From an uncultured Myxococcales bacterium (GTDB lineage Bacteria; Myxococcota; UBA727; VGSZ01), in assembly GCA_903952805.1 (NCBI GenBank), contig CAJBHN010000445.1, forward strand, positions 1 through 6,185: a stretch of 6,185 bases of DNA, given 5' to 3'. The translations under genes were made by a program, and so were the position numbers. The notes beneath the pieces were generated by a model, which saw only the letters and a list, made by a program, of their open reading frames with translations, did not search any database and was not told where the DNA came from. Below are positions 1-6,185 of the stretch, in pieces (the first letter of the stretch is position 1; each line of letters begins with the position of its first letter).

Positions 1-263
1 GACTTGTAGCAGGCGGGGGCGGGGGGCGCCCCGTCGCCCTGCTCCTGGAACAGCGATGTGCATAGTTCCCCTACTCCGCACGCAGCACCGTTACCGCAGC
101 CAGCTTCGCCTTCGCCTTCGCCCTCGCCTTCGCCTTCGCCCTCGCCCTCGCCCTCGCCTTCGCCCTCTTCGCCGTCGCTGCCCGCGGCGGGGTCGCAGGC
201 CGCGACCAGGCCCAGGGTGGAAATGGACACGGCGAGGAATGCGGCGAACATCAGCTTCTGCAT
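1..263 (-). CDS. Partial Gly-Glu-linker lipoprotein, N-terminal part (runs off left edge)
   Basis: This reads leftward from ATG at 263-261 and stays open to base 1, giving about 87 residues with no stop in the window. Residues 1-22 are a typical lipoprotein signal peptide: KL near the start, a hydrophobic core, then lipobox VAAC with the lipidated cysteine at residue 23. A short DPAAGSDGEE spacer follows, then ten Gly-Glu units (residues 34-53). The mature domain starts with a cysteine-rich pattern, CGNGAACGVGELC (Cys 56, 62, 68), then a Gly/Pro/Ala-rich stretch and Cys 85. A GGGAG lies 5 nt before the ATG as a plausible ribosome binding site. The Gly-Glu run is probably a flexible acidic tether between the lipid anchor and a disulfide-stabilised domain; such linkers are common in Myxococcota and Bradymonadales envelope proteins. 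The function is not recognisable from this fragment. Start and secretion signal are well supported; total length is unknown. Confidence 0.82.
   Translation of the reverse strand, partial: MQKLMFAAFLAVSISTLGLVAACDPAAGSDGEEGEGEGEGEGEGEGEGEGEGEAGCGNGAACGVGELCTSLFQEQGDGAPPAPACYK
105..173 (-). repeat. Hexamer tandem repeat encoding poly(Gly-Glu)
   Basis: On the plus strand ten consecutive YTCGCC hexamers run from 105 to 164, followed by CTC and one more TTCGCC (168-173). On the minus strand they read GGCGAA or GGCGAG, the Gly-Glu linker of the flanking lipoprotein. The A/G choice at the Glu wobble position varies irregularly between units, so the array is not a perfect recent duplication. Gain or loss of a unit would keep the frame and change only tether length. 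Confidence 0.9.
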
Positions 264-304
264 GGGGACTCCCAAGGAGGTAAGACGTAGTGGGAGCTTG
301 CCCC
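264..304. promoter_or_regulatory. Imperfect palindrome in divergent gap, next to lipoprotein start
   Basis: On the plus strand GGGG (264-267) can pair with CCCC (301-304), and CTCCC (269-273) with GGGAG (292-296), giving nine pairs, all but one G-C, around an 18-nt loop with a 1:4 internal bulge. In a minus-strand transcript long enough to include both arms, the 3' arm holds the GGGAG ribosome binding site and ends directly at the ATG, so the hairpin would hide the start. If transcription begins inside the palindrome it could instead be a DNA operator. No known regulator motif is recognised, and G/C-rich DNA forms such matches by chance fairly often. Confidence 0.3.
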
Positions 305-322
305 ACCTCGGTCTGATGTCAA
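294..322 (-). promoter_or_regulatory. Possible promoter for the lipoprotein gene (-35-like TTGACA)
   Basis: The minus strand has a perfect TTGACA hexamer at 322-317, about 55 nt upstream of the lipoprotein ATG. At the usual 17-nt spacing the -10 position (299-294) reads AAGCTC, a poor match to TATAAT, so the call is weak. If this promoter is used, transcription would start near 287 and the left arm of the palindrome (as read on the minus strand) would not be transcribed. No convincing promoter for the plus-strand gene was seen in this gap. Confidence 0.22.
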
Positions 323-353
323 GGCGTCGACACCCATGCTAAGGCCCTGCTCC

Positions 354-824
354 ATGACTGACGCGACCCCACCAGACACCCTCGAAATTCGCCTGCTGAG
401 CAACGCCGCCAAGCGTCCCCGTTTGCTCGACGACTGCGTCCGCCTCATCGACGCCGAGGTCGACTCCAAGGGCGGGTTGTCGGGGCTGGCCATCAAGGGC
501 GCCTACAAAATCGTGCAGGCCGTGAAGCCCGGTTTCGTGCGCGAGGCTCTCGATCACCTCCTCGACGATTTCGTACGCCGCCTCGAGCCCTTTTATGCCC
601 AGCACCGCACCAAGAACGGCGACAACCAGCGGGCCTTCACCGACTTTTTGAGCGGTCGCGCCGGCGAGGTCGCCGACGCCCTGCTTGGCATCACCGACGA
701 CCGCGCCAAGCGCGCCAAGAACCCCAACATCAAGGCCACCTACGACAAGCTCCGGCCCCAGGCGAAGAAGCACGTCGAGGAAGCCATCCCCCGGGTGGGC
801 CGCACCCTCACCCCCCACCTGTGA
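354..824 (+). CDS. DUF6918-like protein of unknown function
   Basis: A 156-residue soluble, mainly helical protein with no signal peptide or membrane segment. The pattern AKRPRLLDDC (19-28), GGLSGLAIKGAYK (40-52), VKPGFVREALDHLL (57-70), EVADALLGITDDRAKRAKN (105-123) and KATYDKLRPQAKKHV (127-141) matches from memory the DUF6918 family, small proteins seen in Myxococcota and Actinobacteria with no assigned activity. Length is normal for the family. ATG at 354 is preferred over ATG at 336 because AAGG (341-344) lies 9 nt before it and the extra MLRPCS residues look unlike a conserved N-terminus; the 336 start cannot be excluded. The gene ends 11 nt before eutL, so the two are probably co-transcribed. 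No catalytic motif is visible. Coding status is secure; family assignment is by pattern recognition only. Confidence 0.85.
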   Translation: MTDATPPDTLEIRLLSNAAKRPRLLDDCVRLIDAEVDSKGGLSGLAIKGAYKIVQAVKPGFVREALDHLLDDFVRRLEPFYAQHRTKNGDNQRAFTDFLSGRAGEVADALLGITDDRAKRAKNPNIKATYDKLRPQAKKHVEEAIPRVGRTLTPHL

Positions 825-835
825 ACCGGTGAGCC

Positions 836-1540
836 ATGCCCATGAAGCTGCAGCCCTTGCGCCCGACCCTGCTGAGTTGTCGCCAGATTGACGACGTCAA
901 CGAGGCGTTGGGTCGGGGTCTGATCGGCGACGGCTTCGACGTTGCCCGCCATCGCTCATTGGGCCTCGTCACCGTCGACCAGGACGACAGCGCCTACATC
1001 GCCCTCGACGAGGCCACCAAGCACGCCGCTGTCGACGTTGTCTTTGCCCGCAGCTTCTACGCCGGCGCCGCCCATGCCTCGGGCCCGCTGTCGGGCGAGA
1101 TGCTCGGCGTGGTCGCCGGCCAAGACCCCGACGAGGTCGCCGAAGCCTTGTGGGTCATTAAGCAGCACCTCGCCGAGGTGGTGTGCTTTCAGACCCTGGC
1201 CGACCGTCCCCAGCCGTCGTCGGCGTTCCTGGCCCACGTCGTCACCGAGACTGGCAGCTATTTGTCGACGGTGGCCGGCGTCGCCCCGGGCGACCCCATC
1301 GCCTACCTGATCGCCCCGCCGATGGAGGCCCTCGTCGCCGTCGACGCGGCGTTGAAGGCGGCCCCGGTGACGCTGCGGCAGTTCATCAAGGCGCCGTCGG
1401 AGACCAACTTTTCGGGCGCGTTCCTCGCGGGTTCACTGGCCGACCTGCAGGCCGCCCGCGACGCCTTTGTCGACGCCGTCGCCGACGTCGTCGCCCGCCC
1501 CCTGCAGGCGGCGCGTCGTCCGGCCCGCTTGCGCCGCTGA
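836..1540 (+). CDS. eutL: EutL-like trimeric BMC shell protein (ethanolamine utilisation type)
   Basis: A 234-residue homologue of EutL, the tandem-BMC-domain protein that forms trimeric, pore-bearing tiles in the facets of the ethanolamine-utilisation microcompartment shell. Against recalled E. coli EutL (219 aa) the match is collinear over nearly the whole length: RSLGLVTVDQDDSAYIALDE (40-59), ATKHAAVDVVFARSFYAGAA (60-79), FLAHVVTETGSYLS (131-144), GDPIAYLIAPPMEA (152-165), PSETNFSGAFLAGS (187-200). Positions linked in the literature to the substrate-binding small pores appear kept: Asp50, Glu88, Phe118 and Thr190 line up with E. coli Asp45, Glu83, Phe113 and Thr183 in my hand alignment. 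The C-terminus extends about eight residues into an Arg-rich tail (RRPARLRR). GGTGAG at 828-833 could serve ATG 836 or ATG 842; 836 is kept because it begins Met-Pro like E. coli EutL. No other eut or microcompartment gene lies in the window, so the compartment and its cargo are unknown. Confidence 0.93.
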   Translation: MPMKLQPLRPTLLSCRQIDDVNEALGRGLIGDGFDVARHRSLGLVTVDQDDSAYIALDEATKHAAVDVVFARSFYAGAAHASGPLSGEMLGVVAGQDPDEVAEALWVIKQHLAEVVCFQTLADRPQPSSAFLAHVVTETGSYLSTVAGVAPGDPIAYLIAPPMEALVAVDAALKAAPVTLRQFIKAPSETNFSGAFLAGSLADLQAARDAFVDAVADVVARPLQAARRPARLRR

Positions 1541-1542
1541 CT

Positions 1543-4500
1543 TCAGGGTCGCTCGAGAGGCAGCAGCAGGCCCAGGCAGGAATCCAGCACCCATGCCGTC
1601 GGCGGGGTGCCGCTGGCGCTTGGCGCCAGGGCGATGTCGCTCAAGCAGCGGGTGACGGAGGCGGGGAAGTCCTGCCGCGGCGGCTTCCCATAGATGGTGG
1701 CGACGTCGTCGGCGCCGTCGGGCAGCCCTCCGTCGCCAGCTTGCACCATGCGGATGGCGTTGGTTGACGTGACAAAAAGATTGCCCGCGTCGTCGATAGC
1801 CAGGCCTCGGGGGCCCTGGACGGGGAACGCCCTTGCAGGAGAACCTTCGCCGCCCGACGCTGCGTCCCCGTCCCCCAGCACAGCGGTGATCACGGCTTTG
1901 GCATCGTCACGGAGCGCAACGCGGCGCACCCGATTGTTGCCAGTGTCCGCCACCACGAGAAAACGATCGCCATTGGGGGCGTTGAGAAACGCAAGCCCCT
2001 CGGGCTCATTGAGGAGCGCCGCGGTGGCCAATCCGTCGTCGCCGGCGGCTCCGCGGCGAAAGGGGATGCCCGCGACCGTGGTCAAGAACCCTCTGCCGTC
2101 GCTGTCGCTGTCGTCAGCAAGACTGTCGAGATCGATGCCGTACACGGCATGCGCACCCTGGTCGGCCACATACAGACGGCGGTCGACGACGTCGATGGCG
2201 AGTCCGGTGGGTTGCACCAAAGGCTGATCGAGCAAGACCACCTGGGTGGTCCAGGAGGCCGGGTCGGCCGGATCTTTCAGGGTGAAGCGGCGCAAGCGCC
2301 CTCGATTCGCCTCGCTGACATACAGGACGGCTGGCTCGCTGCCGACATCGAGGACGACGTCAGCGGGGCCTCCCATCGGCTCGACCACAAACGCCAGGCG
2401 AGCGTCTGTCGGGCCAAGCACCAGGCCGTCAGGCATGCCAGCCACCGTGCGAACCGCCCCGGTCGATGTCGTCACCAGCCGAAGCCGTCCGGAGAGACCG
2501 TCGACCACCACGGCATGATCGCTGTCGATGAAGGTCATGGCGGTGGGCGAGCGAAAAAGCGCGCTGTCTCGGCCGCCGTCGTCGCGCGAGGCCTCGCCGA
2601 TGGTTTCCTGCTCGCTGCCGTCGCCAGCGTTTTCGGTGAGCGCGGTGGCGGTGGTGACCGTCGTTGGCAAGGCGAGCCGCGCGAGATCGACGGTGAGCGT
2701 CATCGAACGAACCCGGTCGACCGCATCGACGACAAAGAACCCCAGGCTTTGCAGATCGGCTGAAGGTGGCCTGAACATCAGGCCGCGCGGATGGAAAAAC
2801 TCGGCATTCCTGCCGTCAGCAGCGTCGTCGTGGCCTCCCGCTTCGCCGGTGCCAGCCAGCGTGATCCGGCGGCAGGAACGGAAACGGCGGCACAACCGTG
2901 GCGCGGATTCGATGGCCGCCACGCTCGGCAATGATGAGAAGGCCACCGGGGGGCACGATGGGCGCTCGACCTTCCAGAAATGAAAACGGCAGAAAAACGA
3001 TCGATGCCGGCTCATTCAGCAGCGTTTGGTCGGCGGGCAGGTCGTCGCCGTTGAAACCGGGCTCGTCCAATCTGCCCATGACGGTGGTCGTGGCTCCAGT
3101 GGCCAGGTCAATGCGCACAATGCGGTGGTGGCCGCTGTCGGCGATGAACAGGCCGCCGCTGTCGTCGACGGCCAGGCCTGAGGGCCGCACGATGGAGAGT
3201 TCACGGGCCTGGCCGGGGGCCACGCTGCCCTCGCCAATGTACGTCTCGATGATGAGTTGTTGGCCCTCTCCCTCTCCCTCTCCCTCTCCTGCACGAGAGG
3301 CCAGAAGCACCCGGCGGATCCGGTTGTTGTCACGGTCGGCAATGTAGATGGCCTGGTCGGCACCGCGGGCGGCAGCAGCTGGCCGCGAGAGCTGGGCGTT
3401 GATGGCGGGTCCTCCATCGCCAGAAAAGCCGGGAATCCCCGTGCCGGCGACGACGCTGATGACGTTGGTGCATTCGCTCAGCACCACCCGATGGAGTTCG
3501 GGGAACGAGGCGAAGAATTCGAAGCTGTCGAAGGCCAGGGGCCCCTGGTTACACACGTCTGTCGGGCCGGCGACGAGATGGCCATCGGTTTGCTTGGCGA
3601 ACTCAAGCACCCCTTCATTGAGCAGGCGCTCGAAAGCATCGCCGTCTTCGTTCGCCGTTTGCAGACCCGCGACCACGTCGGGCCGTTGCGACTTGACAAC
3701 GGGCTTCACACTCCAAACCACACCGTTGCCGGGGTCGGCGAAGAAGACGTCGTCACCGACGACGGCGACGTCTCCCGGCGCGAGGTTGAACTCGAGGTTG
3801 AGCGAAGTGTCATCCTCGACAGATTGAGGGGCTTCGCCCAGCACAACGCATGTGGCCGCTGCGTTGGTGCCTGACGGGGGAATGTCGACCTGAATGAAGT
3901 TCCGATCTGACGCGTAAAAGGCCCGGCGGCCGTCGCCGCTGATCATGAACCGCTCCTGGTCGCGGCCTGCAATCGGGCAGCTGCCCTCCTCGATGGCGAT
4001 GGCGCGCAGGCCCTGAGCCACGCTGCCGCCGTCTGCCAGCGACAAAACGGTCAATCCGATGCGGGGCGAAAACGCATACAAGTCGCCGTTGTCGGCGAAG
4101 GCGATGTCGGTGGGGGGCTCGGGCAGGAACAGGGGTGCACGACCGGCAACGGTGGCAGCGATCGTCGTCAGCCGGCCCGTGCGGCGATCGAGGCGACGGA
4201 TGCGGGTTCCAAACGGCGACACCGGGTCCCCGGTCTCGCGCTCCACGAAGAACAGCGTGCCATCGCCATCAACCGCAATGGATATCGGGAGGTCGATGGA
4301 TGCCTGGTTGCCCAATTGCCCGTCACCGCTGCCAACGCGAATGCCATTGCCGACGACCGTCACGGTCTGACCCGTGAGGGGATCGACCCGACGAATGACG
4401 CTGTCTTGGACGTCGGCGATGAAGAGCGTGCCCAGGCCATCGATGGCCAGTGCGGAAGCAAAGAGCGTCGTCACCTCATTGGGCGGCGTGGCCTCGGATG

Positions 4501-4993
4501 ACGCGATGCTGACGACCGAGCCGTTGCCCGCGAACGTCGTGATTTTGGGTTCGTCCGCCGTCAGTTCGAGGCGCGTGATGACGTTGGTGCCGATGGAGCC
4601 GATGAAGAGATTGCCGTTGGCATCGCTGGCGACGACGGATGGTCGCCCCAGCGGCGTGACGAGAGGGTCGGCGTCGCCGGGTCCAAAGCCGACGGCCCGT
4701 TTGATGGCGGCGATGTAACCCTTCTCCTTGCACTCCACGCACAGGTCGAGGTCGTTGTCGTTGGCGTCGTCGCAGCTCTCTTCGGTGACATCGAGTTGCC
4801 CGTCGCCGCAGCTGGTTTTGACGCAGGTGGTCTTGGTGGTTTTCTTGGGGTCCAGGCAGGCAAAGCCCTCGGGGCAGGAGGTCCCATCGACGTCGCAGCT
4901 GATGGTCCCGCTTTCATACGGCCGGAGGATGCACGCCGGCATGGTCTGCAACGCCGCTGTCGTGGCCAGCACCACGAAAAGTGGTCGATTCAT
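1543..4993 (-). CDS. Giant NHL-repeat beta-propeller lipoprotein, interrupted by a frameshift
   Basis: This starts at ATG 4993-4991 and ends at TGA 1545-1543. The first frame encodes about 709 residues of propeller and then hits TGA at 2818-2816. The second frame continues the same repeat family for about 440 residues. Removing one base near 2866 gives one 1,149-residue protein. Residues 1-20 are a signal peptide; Cys21 follows MPA, an imperfect lipobox. Residues 33-88 are cysteine-rich, including SCGDGQLDVTEESCDDAND (61-79), like DUF4215 / myxococcal disulfide repeats. From about 105 onward there are roughly 14 NHL-type blades with motifs such as RPSGLAVDDSGGLFIADSG and NEPEGLAF plus ADTGNNRVRRVAL, and propeller turns such as GTGIPGFSGDGGP. 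A Gly-Glu linker interrupts one blade at residues 569-576. The protein is probably surface- or periplasm-facing and binds protein or glycan; the ligand is unknown. It is coupled to the upstream PEGA gene by ATGA overlap. Unshifted translation would give a 725-residue truncated product. Confidence 0.88.
2860..2875 (-). other. Frameshift site inside the NHL lipoprotein gene
   Basis: Reading leftward, the propeller frame gives HRIRATVVPPFPFLPP and then nonsense (DHAGWHRRSG) before TGA at 2818-2816. The frame one base later reads Arg/Cys-rich nonsense upstream (RLCRRFRSCRRI) and becomes sensible from ITLAGTGEAGG onward, the standard NHL inter-blade turn. The best join is at CCGCCGGATCACG: dropping one G (one of the plus-strand CC pair at 2866-2867) yields FLPPITLAGTGEAGG with no gap. 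The total length then becomes divisible by three. Local CCG repeats make slippage or a sequencing miscall plausible. The exact base is uncertain by about ten positions. Confidence 0.8.
3266..3289 (-). repeat. GGAGAG hexamer x4 encoding Gly-Glu linker within a propeller blade
   Basis: Four perfect GGAGAG units on the minus strand encode (Gly-Glu)x4, followed by GGC CAA CAA (Gly-Gln-Gln). The run lies between an NHL strand (NNRIRRVLLASRA) and the next one (QQLIIETYIGEG), where other blades have a short turn of about five residues. The units are identical, unlike the mixed GGCGAR units of the lipoprotein at the left edge, which suggests a young or independently arisen expansion. Confidence 0.9.
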
Positions 4994-6185
4994 GGTGTCC
5001 CTCGTCCTGCGGTGTCGTTGGCTCCGTCGACCTTCACGGCATCGCGGTAGCCCTCCCAATCCGTGGAGAGCCCCGTGAGCACGGCGGCGGTCCCAAGGAC
5101 GGCAGCGGTCCCAAGGGCAATAAAGCCAGCCACCTGGCTGACGTAGAATGTCGACTGGGTGGCCTGTAAGGCTTTGTTTTCATTTGCAGTTTCGGTGCGA
5201 GCCGCATTCGACAGGCTATCCTCGTACCCCCACCAGGTGACCAGACTGACGCCCAGCAGCGTGGCGCTCGTGGCCCCCGACACGAAGGTGCCGGCATAGA
5301 GGGACCCCGACAACAAGGGCGGCAGCGGCGGCGGATTCATGACCTGCACGGCCTTGTCGTCGACGCCGGCGGTCTGACCTGGCCGAAGCAGCACATCACC
5401 AAACGTGGACGTGATGCTTTTGCCGACGAGGGGCAAGAGCGCGGCAGTGTCGTCGGCAGCGACGCGCTCGAGGAAGCTGCCCGTGACCTCTTGTTTCTGC
5501 TGGTCGATGCGCCGCAAACCAAAGAGCACTTCCCCCTCGATCTGAGTGACCTGGGCAACGACGACAGCGTCGGCTCCCAGAGCTTCGGCGACTTCGGCGA
5601 AGCACTGGTCTTCCGTACAGCCGCGCACGTCGCCGGCGGTGGTGGTGCCGTCGCCCACCAGGGCTCGCAGCTCGCCGCTGTCGAGCACCGAGATGCCCTC
5701 GCGTTTGCGGAGCTCGGCCACCAGGAAGGTGCCCATCACCTGGGCCACCCGCGGCGGCACGCCGGTGGCCTCGACGTCGTACATGACCACCCGCATCGGT
5801 CGTCGACGGCCGGCCGGGGGCGGGGTGCTTGGCGCGGGCACCTCGAGCTTCGGGGGAGCGGCACTGAAAACCGGGGCATCTTCAGAGACGCCCGGGACCA
5901 GGGTGACGTCGACGCCGACCTCGTCTTCGTAGACGACGTCGATGGTTTCCTTGTGGGTACGAAAGCCTTCGAGCACCACAAAGACGACGTGGGGACCCGG
6001 CGTGAGCTCCAGCGGACCCGACAACGGCGCGAAGCCCCGCGGCACGCCATCGACGACGACGGACGCGCCGCGCTGAGCGACCCCCACCCGCAGCTGGCCC
6101 CGCCAGTCGTCGGGCCGCAGCACGCCGGTGAGAGCGCTGTCGAGCGCTGTGCGTCGTTGTCCCCCGGTGCGAGGCACGGCCACCC
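4990..6185 (-). CDS. PEGA-domain protein with TolB/CsgG-like domain and two C-terminal TM helices (5' partial)
   Basis: The frame is open to the right edge. A GTG at 6183-6181 would give 397 residues, but there is no signal peptide there and the gene probably begins outside the window; numbering below uses that GTG. Residues about 30-95 form a PEGA-type beta-sandwich (GASVVVDGVPRG, LTPGPHVVFVVLEGF). A Pro/Ala linker follows (about 98-128). Residues 129-263 resemble TolB-N/CsgG-like domains common in Myxococcota: MRVVMYDVEATGVPPRVAQV, VAELRKREGISVLDSGEL, CTEDQCFAEVAEALGADAVV with paired Cys189 and Cys194, then FGLRRIDQQKQEVTGSFLER. Two hydrophobic segments (about 295-317 and 349-371) are likely membrane helices, leaving a short polar tail. 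PEGA domains usually act in envelope-surface binding, so the likely place is the membrane with the domain outside the cytoplasm. The stop TGA (4992-4990) overlaps the start of the NHL lipoprotein, suggesting translational coupling. Domain calls are by motif; no specific function is assigned. Confidence 0.86.
   Translation of the reverse strand, partial: VAVPRTGGQRRTALDSALTGVLRPDDWRGQLRVGVAQRGASVVVDGVPRGFAPLSGPLELTPGPHVVFVVLEGFRTHKETIDVVYEDEVGVDVTLVPGVSEDAPVFSAAPPKLEVPAPSTPPPAGRRRPMRVVMYDVEATGVPPRVAQVMGTFLVAELRKREGISVLDSGELRALVGDGTTTAGDVRGCTEDQCFAEVAEALGADAVVVAQVTQIEGEVLFGLRRIDQQKQEVTGSFLERVAADDTAALLPLVGKSITSTFGDVLLRPGQTAGVDDKAVQVMNPPPLPPLLSGSLYAGTFVSGATSATLLGVSLVTWWGYEDSLSNAARTETANENKALQATQSTFYVSQVAGFIALGTAAVLGTAAVLTGLSTDWEGYRDAVKVDGANDTAGRGTP
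4998..5003 (-). promoter_or_regulatory. Ribosome binding site that fixes the NHL lipoprotein start
   Basis: GAGGGA on the minus strand sits 4 nt before ATG 4993-4991 and inside the last codons of the upstream PEGA gene. It supports this ATG over an in-frame upstream ATG at 5059, which would add 22 charged residues before the signal peptide. The signal peptide beginning MNRPLFVVL gives independent support. Confidence 0.65.

Noticed and set aside
105..173. The YTCGCC array as a CRISPR or iteron-type origin repeat
   Set aside because: Units are contiguous hexamers without spacers, lie within a lipoprotein coding frame, and keep codon phase as Gly-Glu.
274..320. A perfect AAGGAGG at 274-280 on the plus strand as a ribosome binding site for a small gene
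   Set aside because: The only nearby start, GTG at 290, gives eight codons before TGA. The motif is more likely chance or part of the opposite-strand leader.
91..818. Several open frames overlapping the lipoprotein and DUF6918 genes on either strand, including a 159-codon frame antisense to the DUF6918-like gene (339-818)
   Set aside because: They are low-complexity Arg/Pro/Ser-rich or antisense shadows expected in GC-rich coding DNA. None has a recognisable domain, and each overlaps a frame with clear family motifs.
1508..1537. Inverted repeat GCGGCGC / GCGCCGC with a 16-nt loop at the end of eutL as an intrinsic terminator
   Set aside because: It lies inside the coding sequence, has only seven base pairs and is not followed by a T-rich stretch.
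2149..2763. A 204-codon plus-strand frame opposite the NHL gene as a separate gene
   Set aside because: It is antisense to well-formed NHL blades, has no family motif, and its composition (Arg/His/Gly-rich) is typical of a shadow frame.
2868..3015. The upstream part of the second NHL frame (ATG at 3015) as the N-terminus of an independent protein
   Set aside because: These residues are Arg/Cys/Phe-rich with no propeller motif, and they overlap bases that encode a clear NHL blade in the other frame.

Overview
The window is GC-rich DNA from a bacterium that most resembles Myxococcota or Bradymonadales (the former Deltaproteobacteria). The evidence is indirect: lipoproteins with Gly-Glu dipeptide linkers, a cysteine-rich segment of the DUF4215 / myxococcal disulfide-repeat type, a PEGA plus TolB/CsgG-like membrane protein, and a very large NHL-repeat lipoprotein. 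No rRNA, tRNA, CRISPR array, transposase or insertion sequence was found.

Layout. (1) Bases 1-263, minus strand: the N-terminal part of a lipoprotein that runs off the left edge, with lipobox VAAC and a run of ten Gly-Glu units encoded by a hexamer tandem repeat. This gene is easy to miss because its stop lies outside the window. (2) Bases 264-353: a divergent intergenic gap with an imperfect palindrome next to the lipoprotein start and a TTGACA hexamer on the minus strand. (3) Bases 354-1540, plus strand: a likely two-gene operon. The first gene encodes a DUF6918-like protein of unknown function. The second encodes a clear EutL homologue, a trimeric bacterial microcompartment (BMC-T) shell protein of the ethanolamine utilisation type. 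(4) Bases 1543-4993, minus strand: one long NHL-repeat (beta-propeller) lipoprotein gene, broken into two reading frames by an apparent one-base insertion near 2866. (5) Bases 4990-6185, minus strand: a PEGA-domain protein with a TolB/CsgG-like domain and two C-terminal membrane helices. Its stop overlaps the start of the NHL lipoprotein as ATGA.

How the genes fit together. The right-hand pair (PEGA protein, then NHL lipoprotein) looks like one translationally coupled envelope operon. The left-hand plus-strand pair looks like a separate small operon whose stop lies 2 bp from the convergent NHL stop. The most unexpected item is eutL: no other ethanolamine-utilisation or microcompartment gene is visible here, and its only operon partner is a protein of unknown function. 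The frameshift in the NHL gene may be a sequencing error, a real mutation or, less likely, programmed. The sequence alone cannot decide.
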